The notes under the pieces were generated by a model. That model had not been told where the DNA came from and searched no databases. It was given only the letters and a program-made list of their open reading frames with translations. DNA of 7,476 bases from NCBI GenBank assembly GCA_002348345.1, contig DEAY01000202.1:13273-20748 (forward strand). The letters run 5' to 3'. A program made the translations under genes and the position numbers. Shown piece by piece: positions 1-7,171 of the stretch. Source of the stretch: Verrucomicrobia bacterium UBA2970. Lineage in GTDB: Bacteria > Verrucomicrobiota > Verrucomicrobiia > Limisphaerales > AAA164-E04. Position 1 is the first letter of the stretch; each line of letters opens with the position of its first letter.

Positions 1-842
1 GGCATCTCTTGACTGACCGGAGAATGGGTAACCTCCACTTGCGTTGGGGCACCCAACTGCAACGCGTTGTATACCGGATTGATTCCGTGGCAACCCATGT
101 CACCAAGAGCACCGGTCCCAAAATCCCAATACCCCCTCCAGTGAAAACGATGGTAGACCTTTGGCACATACGGACGGTCAGGAGCCGTCCCCAACCACTG
201 GTCCCAAGCCAAACCATCCGGGACTGGATGCGCCCCCCTTGGACGCCCCCCCCCTTGCTCCCAAAAACCAACCGGACGATCGGTCCAAACATGCGCCTTC
301 TGAACCCGACCGATGACGCCGTCCTGGATCAGTTTCACCGTAGTCTTGAAATAAGTCCCCGAGTGATGTTGTGTTCCCATCTGGGTGACCACTCCGAATT
401 CCTCTGCCGCCCGGGCCAGTTGACGTGCCTCATAAACATCATGAGTCAGCGGTTTTTGACAATAAACATGCTTCCCCTGTCGAATCGCAGCCATGCTGAT
501 GGGGGCGTGCATGTGATCCGGCGTGGAGACGGTGATGGCTTCAATATCGGAATGCTCCAGCAATCGCCTCCAGTCCTGATGACGCTTGGCCCCGGGAAAG
601 CGAGCCGAGGCTCGGTCGAGTTCCCGATCATCGACATCACATACCGCCACCACGTTTTGCCCTTTTGAGGTTTCCAGCAAGTCCGACCATCCCTTACCAC
701 CGACCCCAACAGAGGCCATATTGAGACGGCTATTGGCCCCCATCACCCCGATTGAGAAAGGGTGGTGCGTGGCCAGGACCGCGGCACCGCCTACGCTCTT
801 TCTAAAGAAACTTCGTCGACTCGTTTTCATATCGATGATCAT
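1..842 (-). CDS. Gfo/Idh/MocA family oxidoreductase, Tat-exported, C-terminus cut by window edge
   Basis: This is an NAD(P)-dependent sugar or polyol oxidoreductase of the Gfo/Idh/MocA family, probably periplasmic. It begins at 842 and runs off the left edge with about 280 residues visible; full-length relatives have roughly 430-480. Counting from the internal ATG at 830, a twin-arginine motif SRRSFF lies at residues 4-9, followed by a short hydrophobic stretch. The Rossmann loop GVGGKG is at 42-47, CDVDD at 64-68, the STPDHMH strand-turn at 102-108, and QKP at 125-127, in the place of the common EKP motif. Further on are WDQWLGTAP and WDFGTGALGDMGCH, typical of PVC-group members. Two in-frame ATGs compete, at 842 and 830. 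The one at 842 is preferred because GGAG lies 9 bases upstream; either leaves the Tat motif intact. It follows the large multidomain gene by 30 bases and is probably co-transcribed. The family is firm; the substrate is unknown. Confidence 0.9.
   Translation of the reverse strand, partial: MIIDMKTSRRSFFRKSVGGAAVLATHHPFSIGVMGANSRLNMASVGVGGKGWSDLLETSKGQNVVAVCDVDDRELDRASARFPGAKRHQDWRRLLEHSDIEAITVSTPDHMHAPISMAAIRQGKHVYCQKPLTHDVYEARQLARAAEEFGVVTQMGTQHHSGTYFKTTVKLIQDGVIGRVQKAHVWTDRPVGFWEQGGGRPRGAHPVPDGLAWDQWLGTAPDRPYVPKVYHRFHWRGYWDFGTGALGDMGCHGINPVYNALQLGAPTQVEVTHSPVSQEM
246..254 (-). repeat. Nine-base G homopolymer inside the oxidoreductase gene
   Basis: The plus strand shows nine consecutive C (nine G on the coding strand). 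It encodes three glycines after WEQ, and a second run of six C lies close by at 233-238. The reading frame is intact through both: the conserved PVPDGLAWDQWLG segment follows in frame. Tracts of this length are prone to replication slippage and to sequencing error. Confidence 0.9.
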
Positions 843-851
843 TTTCCCCGA

Positions 852-855
852 CTCC
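852..855 (-). promoter_or_regulatory. Ribosome binding site (GGAG) for the oxidoreductase
   Basis: On the minus strand GGAG lies 9 bases before the ATG at 842 and 21 bases before the alternative ATG at 830. This spacing decides in favour of the upstream start. It sits in the 30-base gap after the stop codon of the large gene, which fits translation from a shared transcript. Confidence 0.5.
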
Positions 856-872
856 GAGGCATCCGTCGAATC

Positions 873-3800
873 CTAGAAGAGGGCAGACTCCTGCAGGTGG
901 TGAATCGTATTGTGAATCACTCGTTCAACCGGTTTTCCATTCTCGCCGGTCACGTTCACCTTGATTTCCATGCTCCACGTGGGGACCAAATCAGGAATCT
1001 TCAACAGAACCCGTTTCCGATCCGCCGATAGTTCAGCACCACTGATCCGCAAGGGTCGTTCGTTGTAGTGACGTGAGCCATAGTTCTTGGTCCGCTTGAG
1101 CGACCAAATTTTCACCGCATAGTTGGCCGCGTCTCGTCCGGTCTGGCTACTTAAGGGGTCGGAAAAACTGAGTTCAACCCCCCCATTCAACGCCTTTAAG
1201 TGGGTCACCTGGTAGGCGGGTTGTCCCGTATATCGAATGCGATAGAACCCGCCGTCTTGATGCTTGTTTCCCGCCCAGGCGAACATGCCGGTGGAATAGA
1301 GCTGACCATTATCGGGATGAAAGCGTCCTCGCATGGTACCCGTGGGGAATTCCAGGCCCAAACTCACCATCCCGCCTTGCGCCTGGCCATTGACGATTTC
1401 ATGGGGCACGAGGAACACCTTGCCGGTTCCGTAGCTCATATTGAGCAATTGGCCATTTAACGCCCCCCACGATGCCGTCTCCGGAACCCAGAGGAGTTCC
1501 CCCGGGGATCGATCAAAGGCATTGGTGATCCAACACAGTGGCTGCTCCATCGCCTCATCCCTTTCATCCACCACGCTGTGGTAACCCATCATATTCCCAT
1601 AGAACCCCCCCTTGCGGACGTAGTTAATTCGATTCTTAGGATTCCAGTGTCCCTCTTGATCCGTCACAATGAAGCTGCCATCCGGATTGAGACACACCCC
1701 ATTGGCGGCTCGAAACCCCACCGCAAGGATTTCAGTGGTGCTTCCATCAGGTGAGACTTTTAGTAAAGTCCCATGGTGAGGCACGACCGCCGTCTTGGCG
1801 TGGCGCGCCGATTTTGCGTAATAGAAGTTTCCCTCCTCATCCGTCTGCAGGCCCATGGCAAACTCATGGAAGTGTTCGGTCACCTGATGGTCTGAATTGA
1901 AGGCCTCAATATAATCAATCTCCTCATCCCCATTGTAGTCATGCAGGCGCGCGATCTGATCCCGGCACGTCACGTAGATCACCCCATCGACCACCCGGAC
2001 CCCGAGCGGCTGGAAGAGGCCCGTGCAGATGCGTTTCCAACGATGCCTCTCCAGTCGACCATCGATTCCATCGACCAACCAAACATCCCCCAACCATGTC
2101 GCCACGGCGGCTCGTTTCGCTCCGGGTAAAAAATCGAAGCCCCCAATTCGCATCCAGCTGTTCCATGGGTTTTCATCGGGATAACGGATTTCATCGACCT
2201 CGAAGGCGCTGTCATTGCCTCCATTAATCCCCTTCGTTTCGACGATGTCGGGAAACCGCGGTGGCCCTCCGGTCAAGTATCGTTCGAGCGCCTCAGGCGG
2301 GGCGGTCACCATCGCTTGGAAACCAAGCTTTCCTTCATCGACTCGCCCGACCAACGCTTTGAAGTTGGCCGGTGTTGCCGAAGCCGGAACCGTGGCCACC
2401 TGAAAGCCTTCGACCGCCTCAATTGTCACATGATCGTTTCCGGCAATGACGGCGGAAACATCGACCGGGCACAACCGCAACTTCAAGTCGTAAGATGATT
2501 TCCCGATGTTCAAGGTTCGCGTGTAGACAACATTGGTGTCACTCCGTTCCATGCCGGCCAGTTCGAGAACCCGGGCATCCCCCACCGTGTAGTCGACGAT
2601 GACTTTGTTCCCGTGCAAGTACTGACCACTGAACTGTGCCCAATCCCTCGGCAGCGGACCGTAGGGTTTTCCGTCGCGCCCAAGAAAGCGGGGATCTTCC
2701 CACCGACCCGTTTCAGGATGAGCCCAACCGGGACCGACCGGATTGGTAAAACCAACCTTCCCCACGATGCTCGCATGGGTTCCGTGTGATTGATCCAGGG
2801 CGATTCCCTTCCAATCGATGAATTCGTCCCCTGACCATCCCGCCGCCATTCTCAGCGTGTCATGGTCAAATACCTGCCAAGCCCTTCCCTTGCTCACGCC
2901 ACCGGGACCGTCATCGAGTCGCAGGGCAATCGCCTTGTAGGCGATATTGTCGGGCCCAACCTGGTAGGTCCAATCCAACATCGGTCCGAAGTCCATCCTG
3001 ATGTACTTGGGCCCCTTGGCGTATTCAAGCATTTCGGATGTCATCGTTCCGGTCAGACTGACCCCCTTGGGCAGACTCGAAAGATAATCTTCCGTAACGT
3101 CAAAGTACTGGGACTGATTGGTCGGCTTGACCAAGGCCTCCCGAATGAAGTGGATGACGTCATATCGTTGCTGAACGCTCAAAAACGGGAACGCCGGCAT
3201 TTGTTCAAATCCCGTCCCCAGAGTCTGAAAAAGAGAGTAAGGATCCTTGCCGTTCTTGAATTCGGCCTCCCAGAACTTGCGGGATGTGGGCAAGGTTCCT
3301 TCCTTTTCCAAATTGCCGTGGCAAGTGATACAGATTGCATCGTAGACCCGCTGTCCCCGGACCAACGCGTCGTCATCCCAATTTCGAATGATCGAGGCGT
3401 GATCAATGTCCCCCAAGGGCTCGACCGAAAGATTGGCAAACCTCACTGCGGCTGAGTCCGCCTGGAGACGAAGCGGTCCTTCGGCCACTTCCGGACGCTC
3501 TTGCCCTTCGCCTTCCCCCTCCTCTTCGTCTTCTTCCTCCCTTGCTGACTCACGGTAGAAGACACGATAGGTCTTCTCTTTGAGCTCGTAGCGGCGCCAC
3601 AGCGTCCAGTTTTCCCCCTCGCTCTTGGTCGGCTGAAGCGCCTTCACCTCGGTTCCTGAAAGCGCCTTCTTCAAAAACCCGACATGGGAGATGTCTCCCG
3701 GGAAGTGGCGCGCACCCCCTTCCGGAAAGTCGCTGGCGCAAGCCCCCACCTTGAAAACGTGATCTCGCTCGTCGGGACGCCCTAAATCCTCGGCCTCATC

Positions 3801-6041
3801 CACCAAGCGCCCGTCAATATAAAGTCGGGTGTGGCCCCGGTCATGGGTGACCGCAGCAAGGTGCCATTCGCCATCCGCAACCGGCACCTCCGACCCTATG
3901 GCGCCCACCCAACCAATGTCATAGACCAAGCGCCCGTCCTGGAGGAACAACACCTTTCCATCGGGTGCCCAGGGACCACGCCGCGGCGCCTTCGAGAACA
4001 AGGGACCATCCTCCTCCGTCCGAAACCGAACCACCGCAGTGAATGGGTTGCCCATCTCCAGATCGCGGCCCGGTTGACGCCCAATGATTTCGACGCCCTC
4101 ATCGGAATCCCAGGCAAGGGCCGACTCGGAAGCAGGCGCGTTCTTGAGGGATTGATCGGTCCGATGGGACGTAAAGAATTTAAACGCACCGATCTCTCCT
4201 TCCCACCTCGAGGATCCACTCTCATCTGGAGGAAAATCACCGGCCACGTGCCCCAAAACCACTCGACGGCCTTCGGGGTCATTCGATTGCAGTGCTTCAG
4301 ACTTTCCTTCCACTCGACCATCCACCGAAAGGTGAACCGTCCCCCTGTGCGATCGCACGACGACCTCATGCCAATCTCCGTCATCGACCTCGCTTCGTCC
4401 CGTCAACACCGGCTTCCCGCCCATCTGAAAGTGGACGCGCCCCCCGGTGACATAGAGCGCCTTATCACCATTTTCAAATTCACCAAGCGGATTGGCTTTT
4501 CCCCATAAAGGACCGTCGTCAAGTGTTCGAAATCTCATCCATGCCGTGTAGTCCTTTCCAAGATCGGCACGCTGGGAGGACGCTTCATTGAAGACGACAA
4601 CCGGAATTGAAGGGCCTCCATCCTCTTCTTCCTCCTCCTCGTCTCCAATCGAACCAAACCCGTAAAGGGTTGGCTCCGACACGAAGACCTGATCATGGAT
4701 CTGCCGACCGTTTAACCATGCCGACAATTCCGCTCCCCCATCACGATGTTGCACCGTCACTTCCAGTGACTGCCAAGTGCCAGGCGCGTTGCAAGCGTTG
4801 ACCAGCGGGGCCGCAACTCCGAACAGGGCGCCACAGGTCATCTTGTCGTCCACCTGGGAAGCGCCAAAGGAATCAATGATTTGAATTTCCCACTTTCCAT
4901 CGATAAAAACCCCGCTATTGCCCTTGAATTTTGCCGGAACATCCCGGGGTTCATCGGGAATGAGAAAATCGACTCGGTAAACTCCGTCGCCAAAAGACTG
5001 CCTCGTCACGATATCCCCGAATCCAGGTCGCGCCACGACCGACTGCCCTTTACGATTCCATCGCGCGAGGTCGTAACGAGGGCCACCGGACGTGGTATCG
5101 GCCCGCTCGTCCAGCCCGATCGCCCTCGGTTCCACGCTCGGATCCCAGTGCCTCCAGGCGGACAAATCGCCACCCTTCGATAACAATGGACTGGCCTTAG
5201 ATCCCGCGTCGGGAACGGAAGGGATTGCCACGTCCCTTCGCTCCGCTCGCACCACCCGTCGTTCCAGGACCCCCCCTTGAGGAACCTTCCCCCCCAGCGA
5301 CCACTGAGCGGCGTTCAGGATCAGATTCCGGAACGCGCCCACCTCAAAATTATCCTCGGCTCCCAAGGAGGTGTAAAAAAGTCTTTGCCGGGGTCGGTAC
5401 TCGGCGACCCAAGCCACCGGTTCCGCCGGCAACTCCCCGGTCTTTCCAAAAAGAAGCGGCGTGACAAAGTCGGAAAGAGGCTGCGCATTATAGGTCCCGC
5501 CATGCCCGATTTCAAAACTCGCATCGACGCCGCGCAGAATCGGATGTTCCCGCTGATCGGTGGCAATTGACACCAAGGTGCCCTCATGATTCGGCGCATG
5601 AGCCTTGTAGTGCCCCCCGAAGAATGGAACAAACCAACCCTTGTCCTCCCAGAAGCCATGGCTCGTTGTCCGAAACGCAATGGTCGGTTTCCCCTGATCA
5701 AACCAGGATTTCAGCGTTTCAAACTGCGATTCGCTCGCCAAACGGAATCGGATAAACAGAACCAAGAGATCCGCTTCATCCAAGATCGACAGGTCGGGCA
5801 ACTCACTTGGCTCTTGCCGAGACGCGCGAAGCAGGGTGGTCCGGACCCCTAGCTTCGCCTCCATGGTCCTCGCCAGTTCAGGCATGGAACGGGTTGATCC
5901 ATACTCGGGCTCACCCTGAATAATCACAACGTGCGGCGCATCAGCAATCAGGGCACAAGAGATGATAAGCCCCCCGAACCAACCAACTACCGATCTCACT
6001 CCCCATCGCCACATCATCAATAAGAATCCTTTTTCAATCAT
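873..6041 (-). CDS. Giant exported multidomain protein: ThuA-like, DUF1080 with nested LamG pair, cytochrome c, DUF6797-like, beta-propeller
   Basis: This 1722-residue exported protein is probably involved in oxidative glycoside breakdown. Modules in order: signal peptide about 1-35 (ADA cleavage site at 33-35; IISC at 26-29 could instead be a lipobox); ThuA-like glutamine-amidotransferase fold about 36-250; DUF1080/3-keto-disaccharide hydrolase fold starting about 286, with NSGVFIDGKWEIQIIDSFG at 375-393; acidic hinge 467-476; two LamG domains about 477-640 and 641-802; second acidic hinge about 832-848; the closing DUF1080 strands (GPLRLQADSAAVRFANLSVEPL pattern) at 855-876; a one-haem cytochrome c with CITCH at 904-908 and likely distal Met948; a DUF6797-like region about 1000-1290; a sugar-dehydrogenase-like beta-propeller about 1295-1600; and a C-terminal beta-sandwich about 1605-1722. 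The start at 6041 is the longest; an ATG at 6017 has a better ribosome binding site and leaves a more standard signal peptide. Family names come from remembered motifs; exact borders are approximate. Confidence 0.9.
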   Translation of the reverse strand: MIEKGFLLMMWRWGVRSVVGWFGGLIISCALIADAPHVVIIQGEPEYGSTRSMPELARTMEAKLGVRTTLLRASRQEPSELPDLSILDEADLLVLFIRFRLASESQFETLKSWFDQGKPTIAFRTTSHGFWEDKGWFVPFFGGHYKAHAPNHEGTLVSIATDQREHPILRGVDASFEIGHGGTYNAQPLSDFVTPLLFGKTGELPAEPVAWVAEYRPRQRLFYTSLGAEDNFEVGAFRNLILNAAQWSLGGKVPQGGVLERRVVRAERRDVAIPSVPDAGSKASPLLSKGGDLSAWRHWDPSVEPRAIGLDERADTTSGGPRYDLARWNRKGQSVVARPGFGDIVTRQSFGDGVYRVDFLIPDEPRDVPAKFKGNSGVFIDGKWEIQIIDSFGASQVDDKMTCGALFGVAAPLVNACNAPGTWQSLEVTVQHRDGGAELSAWLNGRQIHDQVFVSEPTLYGFGSIGDEEEEEEDGGPSIPVVVFNEASSQRADLGKDYTAWMRFRTLDDGPLWGKANPLGEFENGDKALYVTGGRVHFQMGGKPVLTGRSEVDDGDWHEVVVRSHRGTVHLSVDGRVEGKSEALQSNDPEGRRVVLGHVAGDFPPDESGSSRWEGEIGAFKFFTSHRTDQSLKNAPASESALAWDSDEGVEIIGRQPGRDLEMGNPFTAVVRFRTEEDGPLFSKAPRRGPWAPDGKVLFLQDGRLVYDIGWVGAIGSEVPVADGEWHLAAVTHDRGHTRLYIDGRLVDEAEDLGRPDERDHVFKVGACASDFPEGGARHFPGDISHVGFLKKALSGTEVKALQPTKSEGENWTLWRRYELKEKTYRVFYRESAREEEDEEEGEGEGQERPEVAEGPLRLQADSAAVRFANLSVEPLGDIDHASIIRNWDDDALVRGQRVYDAICITCHGNLEKEGTLPTSRKFWEAEFKNGKDPYSLFQTLGTGFEQMPAFPFLSVQQRYDVIHFIREALVKPTNQSQYFDVTEDYLSSLPKGVSLTGTMTSEMLEYAKGPKYIRMDFGPMLDWTYQVGPDNIAYKAIALRLDDGPGGVSKGRAWQVFDHDTLRMAAGWSGDEFIDWKGIALDQSHGTHASIVGKVGFTNPVGPGWAHPETGRWEDPRFLGRDGKPYGPLPRDWAQFSGQYLHGNKVIVDYTVGDARVLELAGMERSDTNVVYTRTLNIGKSSYDLKLRLCPVDVSAVIAGNDHVTIEAVEGFQVATVPASATPANFKALVGRVDEGKLGFQAMVTAPPEALERYLTGGPPRFPDIVETKGINGGNDSAFEVDEIRYPDENPWNSWMRIGGFDFLPGAKRAAVATWLGDVWLVDGIDGRLERHRWKRICTGLFQPLGVRVVDGVIYVTCRDQIARLHDYNGDEEIDYIEAFNSDHQVTEHFHEFAMGLQTDEEGNFYYAKSARHAKTAVVPHHGTLLKVSPDGSTTEILAVGFRAANGVCLNPDGSFIVTDQEGHWNPKNRINYVRKGGFYGNMMGYHSVVDERDEAMEQPLCWITNAFDRSPGELLWVPETASWGALNGQLLNMSYGTGKVFLVPHEIVNGQAQGGMVSLGLEFPTGTMRGRFHPDNGQLYSTGMFAWAGNKHQDGGFYRIRYTGQPAYQVTHLKALNGGVELSFSDPLSSQTGRDAANYAVKIWSLKRTKNYGSRHYNERPLRISGAELSADRKRVLLKIPDLVPTWSMEIKVNVTGENGKPVERVIHNTIHHLQESALF
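3102..3365 (-). other. Class I-like cytochrome c module of the giant protein
   Basis: Residues about 893-980 contain the haem-attachment motif CITCH (904-908; codons at 3318-3332) after the helix LVRGQRVYDAI. The likely axial methionine is in FEQMPAF (Met948), and a final helix QQRYDVIHFIREAL follows. One haem is expected. The module places the protein in the periplasm or outside the cytoplasmic membrane, where cytochrome c maturation occurs, and gives it an electron-transfer role. Confidence 0.85.
3498..4643 (-). other. LamG-pair insertion inside the DUF1080 domain, bounded by acidic hinges
   Basis: Residues 467-848 interrupt the DUF1080 fold. Before the insertion the DUF1080 chain runs to VFVSEPTLYGFGSI (residue 465). 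After it the expected final strands resume at 855-876. The left boundary is a run of Asp and Glu at 467-474 followed by two Gly. The right boundary is a Glu/Asp/Gly-rich stretch at about 834-846. The DNA of both hinges is a run of GAG/GAA codons, visible as CTC/TTC-rich tracts near 4620-4643 and 3500-3540. The hinges probably act as flexible or charged linkers that let the LamG pair project from the parent domain. Confidence 0.75.
3636..4613 (-). repeat. Tandem pair of diverged LamG (concanavalin A-like) domains
   Basis: Residues about 477-640 and 641-802 repeat the same pattern. Each has an FRT..DGPL..K strand (504-514 and 673-684), a DG.WH..VV/AAV strand (554-562 and 723-731), an L..DGR turn (571-576 and 740-745), a DFP motif (602-604 and 771-773), and a closing G.I....F strand. 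This indicates an internal duplication. The second copy, with SKAP.RGPWAPDGKVLFLQDGRLVYDIGWVGA-like wording, resembles the common PVC-group LamG type; the first is more diverged. Such domains usually bind glycans or serve as spacers. Confidence 0.8.
5292..5936 (-). other. ThuA-like domain of the giant protein
   Basis: Residues about 36-250 form a flavodoxin/glutamine-amidotransferase-like fold. It has a first strand HVVIIQGEPEYG, a second-strand region ADLLVLFIRF, then KPTIAFRTTSHGFW and FFGGHYKAHAPNHEG, and a closing LFYTSLGAEDNFEVGAFRNLI stretch. That order and the wording GHY..H.NHEGT..SI....HPI..G are characteristic of ThuA-like domains in PVC-group proteins. ThuA was named for trehalose utilisation, where its partner ThuB is a Gfo/Idh/MocA-type enzyme; this matches the oxidoreductase encoded downstream. 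Confidence 0.8.
6027..6032 (-). promoter_or_regulatory. Candidate ribosome binding site (AAAGGA) for an internal start of the giant protein
   Basis: On the minus strand AAAGGA is followed after 9 bases by the tandem ATG ATG at 6017 and 6014. The longer start at 6041 has only GAAGGGAA about 12 bases upstream. Starting at 6017 would remove MIEKGFLL and leave MMWRWGVRS followed by the hydrophobic core, a conventional signal peptide. Either start is possible. Confidence 0.45.
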
Positions 6042-6232
6042 CTTTTACGGTTTTCCCTTCTTAAGCCGGCACACACCGAACCCGGCGTCCGTCCACTTCA
6101 CGATTCTTCCCGCTCTAAAAAAACAGCACAAACCCTCTAAACTCAGCCACAATTCTCCAATCCTGTTGCAAAAGAGAGTCCACAGGACAAGAGCTTAATC
6201 TACTGAAGAAAAATTACAATTTTTTGAAATTA
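6042..6232. promoter_or_regulatory. Divergent intergenic control region
   Basis: About 190 bases separate the starts of two divergently read units, so promoters for both should lie here. The part near 6200-6232 is markedly AT-rich. TACAAT at 6215-6220 resembles a plus-strand -10 box, but no convincing -35 element is found at the expected distance. If TACAAT is used, the transcript would begin almost at the ATG at 6233, which would favour a later start for the pseudopilin. No clear minus-strand promoter was found. A weak 5-base inverted repeat (GCCGG at 6065 and CCGGC near 6082) is too short to call an operator. Confidence 0.45.
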
Positions 6233-7156
6233 ATGAATCGAACTCTGCAATCAATGTCGGTAAAAGGCCCGGAGATCCATGAATTCGAAACACCGCGAGT
6301 GATGCACCGGAAACTTCTGAACCCAACAAGACCTAAAGGGAAGCATCAACGTTGTTCCGTGGGACAGCCCTCTTTATTTCGCCGAGGATTCACGTTGATC
6401 GAGCTCTTGGTCGTCATTGCCATCATCGCCATTCTCGCCGGCATGCTGCTCCCTTCACTGGCGAAGGCGAAGAAAAAGACCAAGCAGATCAAGTGCCTGA
6501 GCAACCTTCGTCAATACGGAATCGCGATCACCACCCATACCAGCGATAACGAGGAGCAGGTCATGCAAATGGTCCAACAGTGGGGCACGCGACCAAACTT
6601 CATTCGATTCAAGAATCAGGCCAAGCCGGCGGAATGGTCGATTGATCAGATTCAGCCCTATGTCAGCGCCTATGATATGCAGAACGAGAATATTCACGGT
6701 GTCGCCATGTGTCCCGAAGTCAATGCCCGCCTCATGAATCGCTGGATCAAGGAGGTTAATTTCCGGAGTCACAATTTCCTGGAATATCAATACACTTTTT
6801 TTGCCCGCGTGGGGCTCATCCCGAAAAGCGATAAGACCGATCTCGCTGATGTTGAGATTGTGGACAACCAACTGGAGGCAAGCCGCATCCTGATGACCGA
6901 TATTCTCTACTACGATGCCTCTGATCGAGAATGGCGCTACAACCATGGACCCAGTGGCTGGGCCTATAACGAGGTCGAGTACATGCCTCGGGACGGCGGC
7001 TCTACCCCCAATATTTCCGGGGTCAATCAGCTTTTCGGAGATGGTCACGTCGATTGGAAGAAGACGTCCGAGTTCATTCATCTCGACAAAATGCGCATCC
7101 CCTCGCGCTATCCCGGCGGGAAGATCTCTGCTGGAGGGGATACCTACTACTGGTAA
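6233..7156 (+). CDS. Type II secretion / type IV pilin-like pseudopilin with prepilin cleavage motif
   Basis: This is a pseudopilin with an N-terminal methylation/cleavage motif, RRGFTLIELLVVIAIIAIL. From the ATG at 6233 the product is 307 residues. Prepilin peptidase would cut between Gly52 and Phe53; Glu57 is the conserved Glu at position +5, and the hydrophobic helix spans about 53-74. SLAKAKKKTKQIKCLSNLRQ follows, typical of Verrucomicrobiota pseudopilins. Near the C-terminus GVNQLFGDGHVDW (263-275) corresponds to the H-x9-DG motif of this subgroup, with Asn260 where the His is expected. The leader before the cleavage site is long and basic. Possible starts are TTG 6224, ATG 6233, ATG 6254 and ATG 6302; none has a good ribosome binding site, and 6302 would give a more usual 28-29-residue leader. 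No other secretion gene is nearby, so it is an orphan pseudopilin. It is followed at 15 bases by a LamG protein gene. Confidence 0.85.
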   Translation: MNRTLQSMSVKGPEIHEFETPRVMHRKLLNPTRPKGKHQRCSVGQPSLFRRGFTLIELLVVIAIIAILAGMLLPSLAKAKKKTKQIKCLSNLRQYGIAITTHTSDNEEQVMQMVQQWGTRPNFIRFKNQAKPAEWSIDQIQPYVSAYDMQNENIHGVAMCPEVNARLMNRWIKEVNFRSHNFLEYQYTFFARVGLIPKSDKTDLADVEIVDNQLEASRILMTDILYYDASDREWRYNHGPSGWAYNEVEYMPRDGGSTPNISGVNQLFGDGHVDWKKTSEFIHLDKMRIPSRYPGGKISAGGDTYYW

Positions 7157-7171
7157 ACCGCGACACGCTTT

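Noticed and set aside
9..668. A 219-residue open frame on the plus strand opposite the oxidoreductase gene
   Set aside because: It is antisense to a gene with clear family motifs, and its own product shows no recognisable domain and has a Pro/Arg-rich composition typical of shadow frames.
3490..3545. CTC/TTC-rich tract as a microsatellite or regulatory repeat
   Set aside because: It is in frame and encodes the Glu/Asp/Gly-rich hinge of the giant protein, as does the similar tract near 4620-4643.
2862..4508. Two long plus-strand open frames (2862-3455 and 3831-4508) opposite the giant gene
   Set aside because: Both are antisense to conserved cytochrome c, DUF6797-like and LamG coding sequence and show no motif of their own.
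6065..6086. Small inverted repeat in the intergenic region as operator or terminator
   Set aside because: The arms match over only 5 bases and no T-run follows; chance is a sufficient explanation.
6455..7081. A 208-residue minus-strand open frame opposite the pseudopilin gene
   Set aside because: It is the reverse complement of the pseudopilin coding sequence, and no ribosome binding site or domain was seen.
7157..7171. A terminator between the pseudopilin and LamG genes
   Set aside because: The gap is only 15 bases and contains no hairpin or T-run.
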